From assembly GCF_901709675.1 (NCBI RefSeq), contig NC_051094.1, forward strand, positions 7,496,501 through 7,560,500: a DNA stretch of 64,000 nucleotides, in the 5' to 3' direction. Under the pieces are notes generated by a model. It was given only the letters and a program-made list of their open reading frames with translations, did not search any database and had not been told where the DNA came from. The DNA is from Syngnathus acus. Its lineage: Eukaryota > Chordata > Actinopteri > Syngnathiformes > Syngnathidae. A program made the position numbers and the translations under genes. Position 1 is the stretch's first letter; the number at the start of each line of letters is the position of its first letter. Shown piece by piece: positions 32,035 to 44,345 of this stretch.

Positions 32035-33590
32035 TAGACTTCAATAAATAATGCTACACATCAGATGGTGGGGCCTTATGAATTGTCTGTTGCGTCATAA
32101 ACTTGAATTATAAGCACCAATGTCCTTGTTAGACGCCATGCCCGAATTAATTAACTGTCCAATCTTCCTTTTGGATAATCAACACAGAACTCAAATTCCT
32201 TAATCAAATCTTCAATTTAAATAATTGAGCAGCACAGCAAAAACATATGCCATACTCCAAGTCTGTTATTTTATTCTCTTCTGTCTCTTTGAATAATAAT
32301 ACCTTCCCCTAACATGAGACACAATAAAGACCTGCTTATTTCTTCAACTGGATAAATAAACATAGCACTTCAAACAGATGACAGGCTCCAATTAATAGCC
32401 TGCCATGTCCACTTGGATAATTGGCACCTGGAAAAGATGTTGAGTCGACTCAAAAATGCCCTTATCATTTGCCAGAATAAACAAATGCCGCACCTTAGAA
32501 AAATATCCTGCCCCAATTATTTGCCTACCCATTTCTTCTCTTCAGAAATCAATACAGCACTTCAAATAGAGATCTTGGATGCAATTAATCACCGGTGGTC
32601 AAACTAAATACTACTGAATTCCCCGGAGAGCTAAGTGTCAAAGTAATTGAATGTTTCACATTAAATCTGATCAACAGAGTGGTGAAAATGACCGCTCAGA
32701 TGATTTATGAATGTGTGTGTGTGTGTGTGTGGCAACCTTCCTGCACTCTTACATCGCTCTCATGTTCCGAGGTGTAAAAAAGACCAAAAAGCGCCTGCAG
32801 CCAACTCACTTCCGAATGATTCTGGCTTTTCTTTTCAAGTGGGCAGAATGGTGAAATCTTTTCTACCGGGTGAGGAAGAAGGAAGAAGAGGAGGAGGGCC
32901 GAACGCACGCCCAGGAAATTTGACCCTACTGGAAGACATACTGTGTCAAAAGGGAGTAAATAGCCTTACAATTTAAGTGCTTCCTATTGGAAGGTACAGT
33001 ACACACACACACACACACACGCACACACACCCTGCAATTGCTGTGTGTTGGAGTGTAAAATTAGGTGGAGATTTTCGAGATTAGGGTTGTCACATCCTCT
33101 CTTATATTTCAATAAATGAATGCCGTACCTCCAATAGGCAAATAAGCAGTACTCCCCAGTTATATCCTTGGATAAAAAAAAATGTAGCGCCATTCTCCAT
33201 TTAATAACTTCTCTCATTTCATATTTTATTTAATGAAGGCCACACCTGAAATATATGCCATGCCTCAAAATAATTTTTGAGGTTGTCTACTCCAAATGCA
33301 CCACCTGCAAATTGACACTATGCCTGTGCCATCTTTCATTTGAATTATTGAATTCTCCAGCTCTAGTTGATGCCATGCCCAAAATAATTACAGGTCCCAT
33401 CATGTTATACTTGAATAAAAAAAACAAAAAAACAGGGTGCCTTAAGAAGATGATTTGCCTCGATTAATCTTTGGTTTTGTTTCTTTAAATCGCCAAATAG
33501 CCACCACACTTTTAATCACCTGTCGTATCACCCACTTGAATAAAGACATCCCCCATCTTCAATAGATGCTAAATTAATTGAAAAAGAACA
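32035..33590. repeat. decayed tandem array, ~61-bp period, about 16 units
   Basis: A degenerate unit recurs with core elements in the order GCCATGCCC - AATTAATTA - CTGTCCCATCTTC - TTGGATAAT/TTGAATAA - ACA - GCACTTCAAA. The GATAA/GAATAA step falls at about 32175, 32221, 32291, 32351, 32415, 32475, 32544 and 32601 (mean spacing ~61). It falls again at 33110, 33171, 33231, 33291, 33341, 33411, 33485 and 33536. The two blocks are separated by ~480 bases of unrelated sequence (32620-33100) holding GT/AC microsatellite tracts. Units are too diverged for obvious dot-plot lines, so this is an old minisatellite. Confidence 0.75.
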
Positions 33591-34179
33591 TTATGCATGC
33601 AAGAATTTCTGCACACTCATGATACACTACATCCTCAAAACAATCCAACACACAAATGCACACACACACATATACACAGAAAGCCATGTAACGTATTCCA
33701 GAGGAGCACCTAGAATTGTGGATAATTGCTGGGCCCATTGTGCTGTGTTTGAATGGGCTGGTTATCCAAGAAGCCTCATGTTCGAGTCCATGTACGTTTG
33801 CTTTGAAGGTGGCCCGCACAAAGAGCTAAAGCCTTGCCGGAACAAAAAAAGCTGGGCGACCCTGCTTCGCCCACAAACGGCTTTCATGGAAAGGAACCAA
33901 CAGATAAAATGATCCTCTTCATTCCACGGGTGCCTTGTTATAGTAGAGAGACCGCAGGATGTACAATGTCAAAATAGTTTAACACCTTCTCTTTAGAAGA
34001 TGGAAAGCCTTTAGCCCGAGGACACTCTCACTACTACACAGGACTTTCTTTTCGTTTTGCTCAAACCTTGACATTACTTTGGCTCTGGAAGATCTCTGTA
34101 AGCACTTTCTTAATTGGATTGGATTGCATTGGTTGCTTTAGGTATGTCTGGTTGGTTGAATTGGGTGACCTATTCATTT
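33591..34179. other. intergenic, candidate conserved element at 33680-33905
   Basis: No gene. 33680-33905 is complex unique sequence without repeats, with TTATCCA, AACAAAAAAAG (SOX-like) and CTTTGA (TCF/LEF-like) strings. Function is inferred only from its position 3' of atoh1. Confidence 0.25.
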
Positions 34180-34484
34180 ATCCATCCATAATCTGTATCT
34201 TGACCTCTTGGGGGTCGCAGGCGTCATTGGGCAGTCAGCAGGGGCCACCCTGAACCAGTTGCCAGCCAATCGCAGGGCACACAGAGACGATCAACCATCC
34301 GCACTCACACCTCAATCAGCCCACCATGCATGTTTTTGGGATGTAGGAGGAAACCCGAGTGCCCACTCAAAACCCACTCAGGCACTGGGAGAACATGCAA
34401 ACTCCACACAGGGATGGCCGGAGGTAGAATCGAACCGGCACCTTCTGAACTGTGAGGCGGACGTGCTAACCAGTGCTCCACCGT
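34180..34484 (-). mobile_element. tRNA-derived SINE, second copy
   Basis: Same family and orientation as 3505-3866: minus-strand head with B-box GGTTCGATTC, body GAACATGCAAACTC in complement form, and ATGGATAAATG-type tail. Several small deletions relative to the mpeg1-intron copy and no clean target duplication, so it is older. Confidence 0.75.
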
Positions 34485-34539
34485 ACTATTTTAGTCTATG
34501 GTTAAATACTACAATGTAATATTCACCAATTGATGGCGA

Positions 34540-34830
34540 GAGTGGAACAATCCATTCCAGACTTGTAAATGCACCATCTGTTTTCATGTTGTGACTTCAT
34601 CTTGCATTAAAGTAGTTGGATAACTGAGGGGCCATTTACACCACAGCAGCCTCACATTGCACGACTCGAGCGCATCATTAACAATTAATAGCCTCACTGA
34701 CTTGCCACTTGTTGCCATCCGACAGGTGCTCAGTGCCTCACAGCTGCACTGTGTGTGATCACCATGGGTGACGCCACACAACATACAGTAATACTGGGTT
34801 ACTGTTGCTAATGAGAGGTGAGGCCTGTCA
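34540..34830. promoter_or_regulatory. candidate atoh1 downstream enhancer (E-box cluster)
   Basis: About 4.5 kb 3' of the atoh1 stop. Contains ACCATCTGTT (34573-34582), which fits the published Atoh1 E-box-associated motif RMCAKMTGKY. It also has CACTTG (34706), CAGGTG (34723) and CAGCTG (34741) E-boxes and an AACAATTAAT SOX/homeodomain-like string at 34680. The mouse Atoh1 autoregulatory enhancer also lies 3' of the gene. Inference only. Confidence 0.3.
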
Positions 34831-35903
34831 TGCTCTTTTGAAGTCATGGGGGCCCACTGGCGGTCTATACAGTTGGTTAAAATGACATCGACTCAAATCA
34901 CACTGACAACAATTGTCCTTTTTTTCTGGCATTTTTAGATGGAATAAATCATTTTCACATGACATCACATTTTCACAATTGACCGCTATGGAATCAAACT
35001 GAAACCATCACAAAAACATAGGTATTTTGTGACAGTGAATAAATTAATATTCTTTACTGTCATAGAAGCGTAAATATGTCAAATAACGCTAAATAAAAAC
35101 AAAATTAAATAAAGTTACTCACCCCTTGATGATAGGTGAGGAGAGGTTGCGTTGCCGACCATAAGATCATTTTATACGTCGTAGCTATTATCACATTTTT
35201 CCTTCCTTTCCGCTGCTGGTACACAGTGGCACAAAAGAAAAAAACACACAATAAGACAAGGAAAATAAGAAAAGGTATGGCAACAATAAACAACATTGCA
35301 TGTGACCAGGAGAGGAGTTTTTTCCACTTAAAGATTAAAACAGCACATTTAATTTATCTTTCATTAGTATGGTTTACTAATTGTTGCTTTAGCCAAGGAC
35401 ACGCTCACTTTTGTACAAGGTTAGTTTCCTGTTCTATGGTTATCATCACACTTTCCTTCCTTGTCATGTATTGTACCCATCTATGGTGGCATTACCTAGA
35501 AACCTCCCAAAGAATGAGCAAAACATAGCTGTTAAACTTTTGCGGTCTGTGCTATGTTTTGTGTGTGTATTTTGTCCCCCTCAATTTCAGATGCCTATTT
35601 TTTTGGCTTTCAAATTTGCATGACACATGTTGAGGTTCCATCTAATGTCATGCATGAAATGATCACTTGATGACTTTTCATGAGGATTTGGGGTTGCAGC
35701 CCTACTACAAAAGTGCCATCGTTTTTCCCCTCGCTGTCATTATTCCCCCCGCATGTCGGCCTCCCTCTCTCACCCGCTGCCCTATTGGACAGCAGATGGA
35801 GACTGTGGCCCAGTTCTGCCTTTTGTCTCAGATCCCCAGAGAGAGACCTGGATGTGGCTTTCTTGGACAAGCACACGGCTCGCTCCACTCCTGTGAAGCC
35901 GCC
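34831..35903. other. intergenic, nothing recognised
   Basis: AT-rich unique sequence with no coding signal on either strand. Confidence 0.35.
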
Positions 35904-36004
<101 letters not shown>

Positions 36005-38540
36005 AGTCTCTCATTAATTGGAAGCATCGAAAAAAGCCTTGTTAGTCAATAGTGAAAATAAATTTCTTTGCATGTTTGAAAAATGTTTTAAAGCTACAGT
36101 AACTTGAAACAATGTGTTTTGTCGTTTACAGCAGCACCTCTCAGGTTACCAGTTTTGCGTGGTTGTTACGTTTCATAATGTGAATAATGCATGCGTGTGT
36201 AACCTCCACCTGACCAGTGTTCCACCTGTTGTTCATAAACTGTTCATTCACCGCTTTGATGTTGATCCTAAATTAGCTTTTAGAAACAAGTTTAGCATGG
36301 TCTAGTTATTGTAGTTTGAAGCGATGGGAGGAAGACAAAAATATTGTGCAACAGTTTAGACTATTCCACTGGGATGGGTACTTTTTACAATACAGTGACA
36401 CAACCCATGCCTTCAAAATACAAGCAAAATTTGAATAAGAAACATCATAATACCACTGACTAATAATCCATCACCACTTTTTTGTTACAAATTCCCGCAA
36501 CCACATTTTGTTTTTTGTTGGTCAGGGATGATAATTCATTCAGTGCATATTGTCATTGTCGTGTAAAAAATATGCAACTCTAAACTGGTATTGCACAGTA
36601 TTTACAAGCTTTCCTCCATCTTTTTATTTGCAATATCATCTGCATCTACAGTACATCATTCCACTACTGTCCAATAAAAAGCATGGATCTTTGAGTTTTG
36701 TCTTCCTAATATATCTATTATATTTAATGCAGAGTGGTGATTTAATTGTAAAATAAAATGAAGATTAATACTGACGTCTCTGTACCATGACTGACTGACA
36801 TATCTTTGTGCACTTGATAATAATAACACAGTATAATTTAATATGCTATCGATACCATTCTTTCTCACAGTGCACATACATGCCGCTGTTTTGAGAAATA
36901 TGATCTGAGTCCAATACAAGCGGTAGATGTGATCATCCTAATACACTCCCGGCATATCATCAGTTAATAATTGAAGAGGAGGCCATGACGGGGGCGCTGC
37001 GAGGTGATTGGTTGTCGTGTCTATCTTCATGAATAATTTCTGACTATTTTTGTTTTGTATGTGAGTGCATGTGCGCGTGCGTGTGTGTGTATGACACACT
37101 CCCGGCAAAAACTTTGCGATGAGCTGTAAAGATGGAGTGAAAAGAAAGCGGGATGGCTGGAGGAGGGAGGGGAGGGATGAGGGTGCATGCGACCACATGT
37201 TTGTTTGTGCTGAAAGAGCGAGACGACCGACGTGTGCGTGCACGCGTGTGCGTGCGTGTGTCCTCGGGGACGCGGGCGCTCACCAGCTGACAGCGTGCAA
37301 GCTCCCACTCCCGGGGCCATCCAACACCTTGGCGCATGCACGGACAAAAGCCGCCCGACGGGAATGCACGCCACGCTCCTCTGCGAGACTCATTTAACAC
37401 GCGGGGGAGACCTGCACCGCAACACTTCAACCTGAAAGAAAACAAAAGAAGGAAAACAAAACAAAGTTAAACACAGTACAGCGTCGCAGTTGTTGCAAGT
37501 AAACGCACCAGGTGGGCACACGCCCGCGCATATACACGGCATATGGCGAGCGAGCGCGTGCAACTTTTATTTACTATATATGACCAGAGAGGAGATCCAA
37601 TGTTGAATATGCCGTTAAAACCCATTGGGATGAGTATAAAGATGCCCTTTGGGACCGATGTATTATCCACGTGGCCTCTTATAGAACAACTATTGTTGCC
37701 GCAATACACCTGACTTGCACAGCGCACGTAAATTCAATTGATGTTTAAAAAAAACAGTAAACAACATCCCTTTTAAATAAAACAGAGATAAAGGCGATAT
37801 AACAAGGCGTAGGTAGATTTAAAATGTCAAACTTGTTTTGGGCCTAAAGTTGTTTGTTCATTCTTGCTGGAACACATTGATTCCATTGCCATTGAAAATC
37901 ACGTTGCAACTGTATTGTATATAAATTTAGAGCTGTTACGTTACTTTTAGAGAATCGTAAAAATAAACAAACACAAGGATTATATACTCTGTTATATCCT
38001 ACACTCAAAAAGGTTTTATTGCCATTGAAAGAGGAGCGATACCAATAAAATGTCGTTTTTATCTCAAAAAAGACAAATGAAACAAAGACGACATTTAGCA
38101 TCTCAAACTTTGTTCAACTCAAATACTTATAAACTCCAATCTGACATATTGTAATTTAAGGATTTTTTGATATATTTTTTAATTTAATGTTTTAGCATCT
38201 TGCAAATGAAGACAAAATATAACAAAGACATTAAGTTTCAGGTTTTGAGTTTGGGGCCTTGCATCGTAGGAATGTCTTTTATTTTTATTGTACTTTACTT
38301 AGGTTTGCAGCAACGGAGAAAACAAAAGCAGCATTCAAAAAATATCTACGCACAAGATGTAAAGCCAAAGAGCACCACTTAGTAATTTTTATTGAGTTTG
38401 AATGAAGTCTTTTGTATATTTCATCTGGTAACAAATGGACTTTAACCTTGTTTATTCTACCTTTAAAAGTAATAATTAAATCAGTTTGTACGTGGCCAGC
38501 ATCATTTCTACAAAGCGTTGAAAACAAGAACATTTTTTTG
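36005..38540. other. intergenic 3' of atoh1, GC-rich patch, no gene
   Basis: No coding gene. 36930-37400 rises sharply in GC with an ATTGG box and a CACCAGCTGAC E-box (37280). 37070-37110 and 37220-37260 are GT-rich. Long minus-strand frames here encode low-complexity His/Thr/Arg tracts and are rejected as coding. Confidence 0.35.
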
Positions 38541-38547
38541 TTTGCTT

Positions 38548-38553
38548 TTTATT
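38548..38553 (-). terminator. candidate atoh1 polyadenylation signal
   Basis: TTTATT on the plus strand, about 600 bases past the atoh1 stop. Further TTTATT copies near 38391 and 38282 are alternatives. Confidence 0.3.
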
Positions 38554-39154
38554 TCGAAAATCAAATGAACAAACAACGAATGGCAAAAGTATAACTTTTC
38601 CAGAAAAGTTAACTATGTATTAAAAAAAACTATAATCAAAAACAAAACAATAAATACACATGTCAATTAATCTCATCCAGTGAAAGCAAAAGACACACAT
38701 AAAAAAGAGCAAAGTACAAAAAAAGAAGGCAGCAATGATGGCTACATTAAATAGGCTCTAGAATTGGCAGCACTATGCTACAAGCAAGCAAAATTATGAC
38801 TCATTTTTTGTGGTGTGGAATAAAAATAATTTGTCAAGCCCCTGGCTCATTTAGGCTACACATAATTACTATTTTAAAGTGCACATGGTGAACTTTTGAA
38901 GTTGCAAACAAAATAGTAAAATACAATATACAAACATGATAGTAAAAACTCTATTTAGTGAGAGACTGGACTGCTTATTTTTGGTTGAAGTGAAGTGGGG
39001 ACAGAATGGCGGTGACACCTGGCAACTTCAAATTGGCATGAATCAAATTAATATGTCACAAAGAAATAATCGTTTAAAAACTGTTTGAGAACAATTTGGT
39101 TGATACTGTCGGACTTAAGTGGTATTGATAGATGGATATTTTTGTGAGAATATG

Positions 39155-40924
39155 TTAGAAAGAGACGGTGTGAAGCTCGTCCTCCTCCAAAGCCATCTCA
39201 TCGGAGTCACTGAAGTGAGAGTGCGGAGAAAATTCGCCGTCGCTGCGGGGCGAGTCCACGCGTCCACCCGGGCCCCCCACCGAAGGGGAGCCCGCTACTT
39301 CCTCCACCTGCAAGGCGGGGAAGGAGACGTCGTCGAAGGCGGTGCGCAGTGACATGGCATCGATGTGCGCTGCCAGCTGGCCCTCGGAGGAGTTGCCCCT
39401 CGGCTGTGACAGCGACTGCGGAGCCCCGCCGTCAAATCCTGCGGAAGGCGACGGCGCCAGGTCGCTCTTTGGCGGACTGGAGGCGGACGAAGATGACGCC
39501 GGGTCTTGCAGGAGCTCCGCTAGGGCGTTGATGTATATCTGTGCCATTTGCAGCGTCTCATACTTGGACAGCTTCTTGTCGTTATCCAGAGCCGGGATGA
39601 CATTGCGGAGAGCGTCGAAAGCGTGGTTCAAGCCGTGCATGCGCCGCCGCTCCCGTGCGTTGGCGGCGACGCGTCTCTGCCGCTGCACGCCGTTGGCTGG
39701 CTTGCTGGACGGGGCCCTCTGCCGGGCGGATGCGTCCTGCTCAGGTCCGGCGACCACCAAGCCCTGCAAGCGACACAGGTCCCGGACTTTGAGCGAGCCC
39801 TTGGCTGATTTTCGGTAGCTGGGAGGGCTGGGGGGACCCGCCGAGGCCGGTGAGCCACTTTCTGGAACAGCAGGAAAATATTTCATGTTTAGCGGATCCC
39901 TGTGACGTCACATCATTTACCTCTGCGCCATTTACTGACCGCTAACAAGTAGGGAAAACCAATTAACCTGGCTGACTAAAATCAATAAAAAGTACAGTAA
40001 TTTGTTTTTACATTTTGTCCAAGCAACTTCATAGACTTACAGGCATTTTCCCTAAGATTATACACACTTTAATTGAACTTTACCGTTAGCCCATAGTTGT
40101 GGAACATTAAACTTAAATTTCAATTAATGTTCTAATTACCCACTCAACCGAAAAGCAAAGCACCACACGAATCTTTTAAGCTTTCTGATTTTCTAGTTTT
40201 ACGGAACGCATCATACTTTACTGGGTCAATAGCTTTCTAATTTCTCTGTTCTTTGAAAAAAGTATGACTGGTTAAACAAACAAACAAACAAACAAACAAA
40301 CAAACAAACAAACAAACAAACAAACAAACAAACATCACAATATCAGACTTTCCTTAGCTATCTAGTAAATTTAACTTACAGCTCCATCATAAGGTAAATG
40401 AACTTGCCAAAACTTTCTAACTACCATGTTTTCTAGAGGCACTATAAAAAAGAATGTGACAAGTTTATGTTTTCACTTATTCTAGATTTCAAAATTACCA
40501 GGAATGCACGGCAATAACTTCCTAATTCCCCAACTTTCTGGCACGCACTATAAAAACTGCATTTACCCTGTCCTAGCTGTCAAATTCCCCATCTTCTGAA
40601 TTGCACCACAGGAACTTGACCTTTGTTCTAGCATCCCAATAAGTTTTCCGGATCACATTAACATTAAAAAAAAGTTTTACAACAATTTGATGATTGGCAT
40701 AAATTCTCATAAAAATAATTTGCAAATGCATACAAGCAGCAGAATGTCTCACCGTGATAAGAGCCGGTGCTGGAGCAGGGCGAATGTCCCAGGTAGTCCG
40801 CCGAAGAGTCGCGTGTGTCGCAGGTGCCGGAGGGCTGCGCAGGACCGAGCCAGTCGCGTGGGTCATTTTCATAGCTTGCTTCTTTGGCGCCTTGACACCA
40901 GTCTGCCACGCTTAAGACATCCAT
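39155..40924 (-). CDS. atoh1: Atoh1, atonal-family bHLH transcription factor
   Basis: Proneural transcription factor for hair cells, cerebellar granule neurons and hindbrain rhombic lip; it acts as an E-protein heterodimer on E-boxes. There are two coding exons, 40924-40753 and 39861-39155 (donor CACG|GTGAGAC, acceptor CTGTTCCAG|AAAGTG, phase 1), 292 residues. The N terminus (MDVLSVADW..., then DPRDWL) matches the family start; an in-frame ATG at 40978 is disfavoured. The bHLH spans residues ~120-176: basic region [15 protein letters not shown], helix 2 [18 protein letters not shown], preceded by the family [14 protein letters not shown]. The conserved C-terminal motif [19 protein letters not shown] is present. 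The 891-base coding intron is notable because mammalian Atoh1 is intronless. The paralogue (a, b or c) is not assigned; linkage to smarcad1 and grid2 marks it as the ancestral ATOH1 locus. Confidence 0.95.
40274..40334. repeat. (AAAC)n microsatellite in atoh1 intron
   Basis: About 15 units of AAAC. Confidence 0.95.
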
Positions 40925-41170
40925 GTTTCTCCCCCACGCCGCGCAAATCACTCCTACAGGTGGTGGTGGTCTAAACACGATACCGGGAACTGTTTGGCTT
41001 CCGCGCTGCGTGAGGAGGAGCGCAGGTCGCGTGTCTTGGGTGTCTGGAGACGCGGCGTCCGTTTAAAAGGCGGCACGCGTCTCGCAGCCCCCCTCCTCGC
41101 GCAGGTCGCGTGTAGTCGACCAATGAGAAGACGCCCCAAATCATGTGGAGGGGGAGAAAAATAATGCTTC
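40925..41170 (-). promoter_or_regulatory. atoh1 promoter / 5' UTR, CpG-rich
   Basis: GC- and CpG-rich block directly upstream of the start codon. Read on the minus strand it has a TTTTAAAC TATA-like string at about 41064, near the expected position for a ~140-base 5' UTR, and an ATTGGTCGAC CCAAT-type box near 41120. Confidence 0.35.
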
Positions 41171-41681
41171 AAAAGACACTTTCATGCCCCCCCCCCCGTC
41201 CAAGTTGGGCTGTTTATATAACATTATAGAAGTGGTACTTTTGCCCAAAAGGGAGTAGGGGGAGTCTGCAGAACCCCCTGCAGAGTACACACGTGCACGG
41301 TTTTAGGTGAGAAGTGTGCACCATGCCTGGTCTAACAATGGTACAGTAGGTTCAGACAAAGGAGGCAAGCTCATTTCCCACCCTACTTAACCGTTTTGCA
41401 TTTTTTTATATTCATGAGCCTAAAGTCTTTCATGCAAGTATAATACGGCCCAAGTTTGGATGTCGCTTTTTGTAGGCGTAAAGAGGATTGATCAATGATC
41501 TTCAGCAAAAACAAAGGTGATTTGAAATAGTGTATTTCTTCTTTTTACTTTTCTTCATCAGTTTAATACACACGTTCAAATGAAAGAGTGCTGCCATCTA
41601 ACAGTCGATAGTGGAATTACATCCAAAATATACGGGAGTCTGAACAAAAGAGGTATGAACAGCACTAAATAAATAAATAAG

Positions 41682-41716
<35 letters not shown>

Positions 41717-44084
41717 AGAGGTAAGTGAAATAACGGGGCTGTGCCCTCAGAACCAATGGAGGGTGCTGTTATCTATACAATTATAATATAATGTACGTTG
41801 ACATGAATGAATACAATTAACCTTAAAGTGATAAGAACTATGAATGGGCATTACAAAGTCCTGGAGGTTGACTATAATGTAAAATATTCCATTAAAAAAG
41901 ACGCGTGGGATGGGATGGGGCAGGGGGACACAAATGGTTCCACGGCTTCGCACTCTATCGCTCTCCTTCTCGTTGCTCCCTTCTATCATCTCCAATTTCA
42001 CTTGGCTTTTGTCGCGCTTTCGCAACCCTTTTGATCCCAGCCTCGGAACGCCCTGTTGGGTGTACGAGTCTTCACGGGAGGCTTCAGAAACATGAGCTGG
42101 GTTCCATAGTGACACACGCGTGTATGTGTGTGTCAACCTGCGATAATGCAAATCAATGTGATCATCACACTGAAGAAGTCAAAAGTGTAAGCGATCAAAG
42201 CAGCACATTTTAAATTGCAGCGTGGCCAATGATACCGTGCACTAATTGTGGTTTATTTAGTCTAATTGCAGCACACTCAATTAAGGATGTTGAATACAGT
42301 AGCTCTCTCATTCCCAACCACTGTGCCTCGACACATTCAGTGAGCTGTGAAAGCTCATCAGTTGTTTTCTAAAACAATGTATCCATCTGTGCCAATAACA
42401 ATAAAGTAATTAAGATCCCTTAAACATGTTTGATTCCCAATATATAAATGCAGCACAAACTATGATCTCAAAACACTTTCACTCATTTTACAACGTTAAC
42501 CTTAAAAATAGATGGAGAAGACTCCCATAACTTCCACCAAATCACAAAGATCTTCATCCCTCGGCTGACACGTATTGCACCAGAACTTATTTGTCACCAA
42601 TTACTACTTTCTATGCTAGACAGGGCTTTGGCGCTATCTTGTGGCATCTTAGTCATCACAGAAACAGCACAACAATACATAAATGGATGAGCTGTTTCAT
42701 GAGCAAAAGCCAATGGGTGAATTTAGAAAATACAGTGTAAATAGTTTGGAATCTCATTGTTGATGTGCATGAATTAACAAAGCAGAGCACTTGTTGGGTT
42801 ATTTTTCTTCTGAACATAGCAAGCTATTTCTTCACAATGTTTTCACTTGTTTATTATTATGTATTTATCATTAACTATACACGGAAAAAACTTCATTTTG
42901 GGGCTAGAACGGATTGAATCTGCTTCCATACATTTCAACTGGAAACCTGTCTTTGATTCCAGAACATATGGGTTCGTGAACAGAGTCTCCTAACGAAATA
43001 AATTGTTGTTATTCTGTTTGTGGTATTTTTTTGGGGTGGTGCTTTTCCTAAATGTAAGATGTATGATGTTAAATAAAAGTTTAGAAAATCTACAGTAGCT
43101 GATGAATGTGTCTCAAGACGAAGGGAGTGCACCGCAGATAGGTGTTGCAAACATATTATGGGAATATCCTGCAACAATATATTTTTTATTCATGCATCCA
43201 TCACAAGGGACGTCGGTCTGGCGCCGAGCGTTCACCCCTCTCGCCACCTACAAACCCCCCCCACCCAATGGGGCCGGGCTGGGCTCCTGAGGCTACCGAC
43301 AGGTTGGATATTGTAGGCGGCCATTATTAAAGTGTCGCGGACACAATGGAGACTCTATGTTCCATTGGTCATGCCTACGGGTGGCGCCCCCTCTATAGGA
43401 GGGGATGAGAGAAGGGAGTAAGGGGGTGGTGGGGGGGGGCTTCCATCATTCCAGTGCCGGGGAGAGGAGTCTGCGTGCTGCCGCTCTCCATGCTGGTCTC
43501 CCGGGAGACAGAGATGCGACAGGCACGCGGCTGAAGTGAGGGGGCGCACGAGAGGGACCTCAAGCCTGGGCTGTGGTTCACTGTGACTGGGCCCACAGGG
43601 AACAGCCCATGGGACTGAACTAAAATAGGAGAAATTTGGCCTCTTTTAACTAGTCATACAAAGAAATAATTAAGTATAATTAAGCAGTGGGCACTTTCTT
43701 CCTATTACAAATAATGCTAATTACTACTACATTTGATTTATAACGCACTTTACATTGTACATCAAATCTCAAAGTTATCTGCTCTATTAGCTAACTGTTG
43801 CCCAAATAAAACTTTTATTAACTGCGCAGGTGATGTCTTAATAAAAACACATTAAATGATATACAAGTGTACAAATTAGTTGTCGACCATATAATAAAAA
43901 AATTAAATTTATTAACTCACCATTTGAAGGGCTATGAAATAGGATAAATCACAAACATTTGTTTCACTGGAGAGAAAATTTTACAAAATATCCAAAACAC
44001 ATGTAGGAAAATGTGACATGTACCATAAACCTATTTTTTTGTATCATATTACAAAAGGTAAGTTTGGCACAATAAAACGTCAGA
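41171..44084. other. atoh1-grid2 spacer, no supported gene
   Basis: Mostly AT-rich unique sequence. An (AAAT)n microsatellite lies at 41666-41716. 43190-43620 is a GC-rich patch with a minus-strand open frame (43393-43596) that has modest GC3 bias but no recognised homology. Confidence 0.35.
41666..41716. repeat. (AAAT)n microsatellite
   Basis: About 12 AAAT units with one G substitution. Confidence 0.95.
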
Positions 44085-44345
44085 AAAAGCTTACTGGAAC
44101 TGTTGGAATTTAATTACACTCACCATTTTTGTATGAAGTTGAGCCGGGATTTGTTGTGACCTGAGACCTGGCAACTGTGATGTCATTTTCAGTTCACAGA
44201 CTGTATCAAAATGACCTCCCCCTGTGATGGATAAAAAACGGTGCATTTTGCATGTTTAATTCACATTCCATAAGCAAAACTTCAATCAGAACATAATGTT
44301 TTGCCTGGTTGGGCTGCACAGAATATAATATTACAAAGAATATCT
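44085..44345. repeat. dispersed repeat, copy 2 (GCAACTGTGATGTCATTTTC type)
   Basis: Shares GTTGTGACCTGAG, GGCAACTGTGATGTCATTTT and a CCCCCTGTGATGGATAAAAA block with 24651-24860. Confidence 0.6.

Noticed and set aside
37044-37445. Overlapping minus-strand frames of 100-133 residues 3' of atoh1
   Set aside because: Composition-driven (His/Thr from CA repeats, Arg/Pro from GC). All three frames are similarly open, there is no third-position bias, and no homology.
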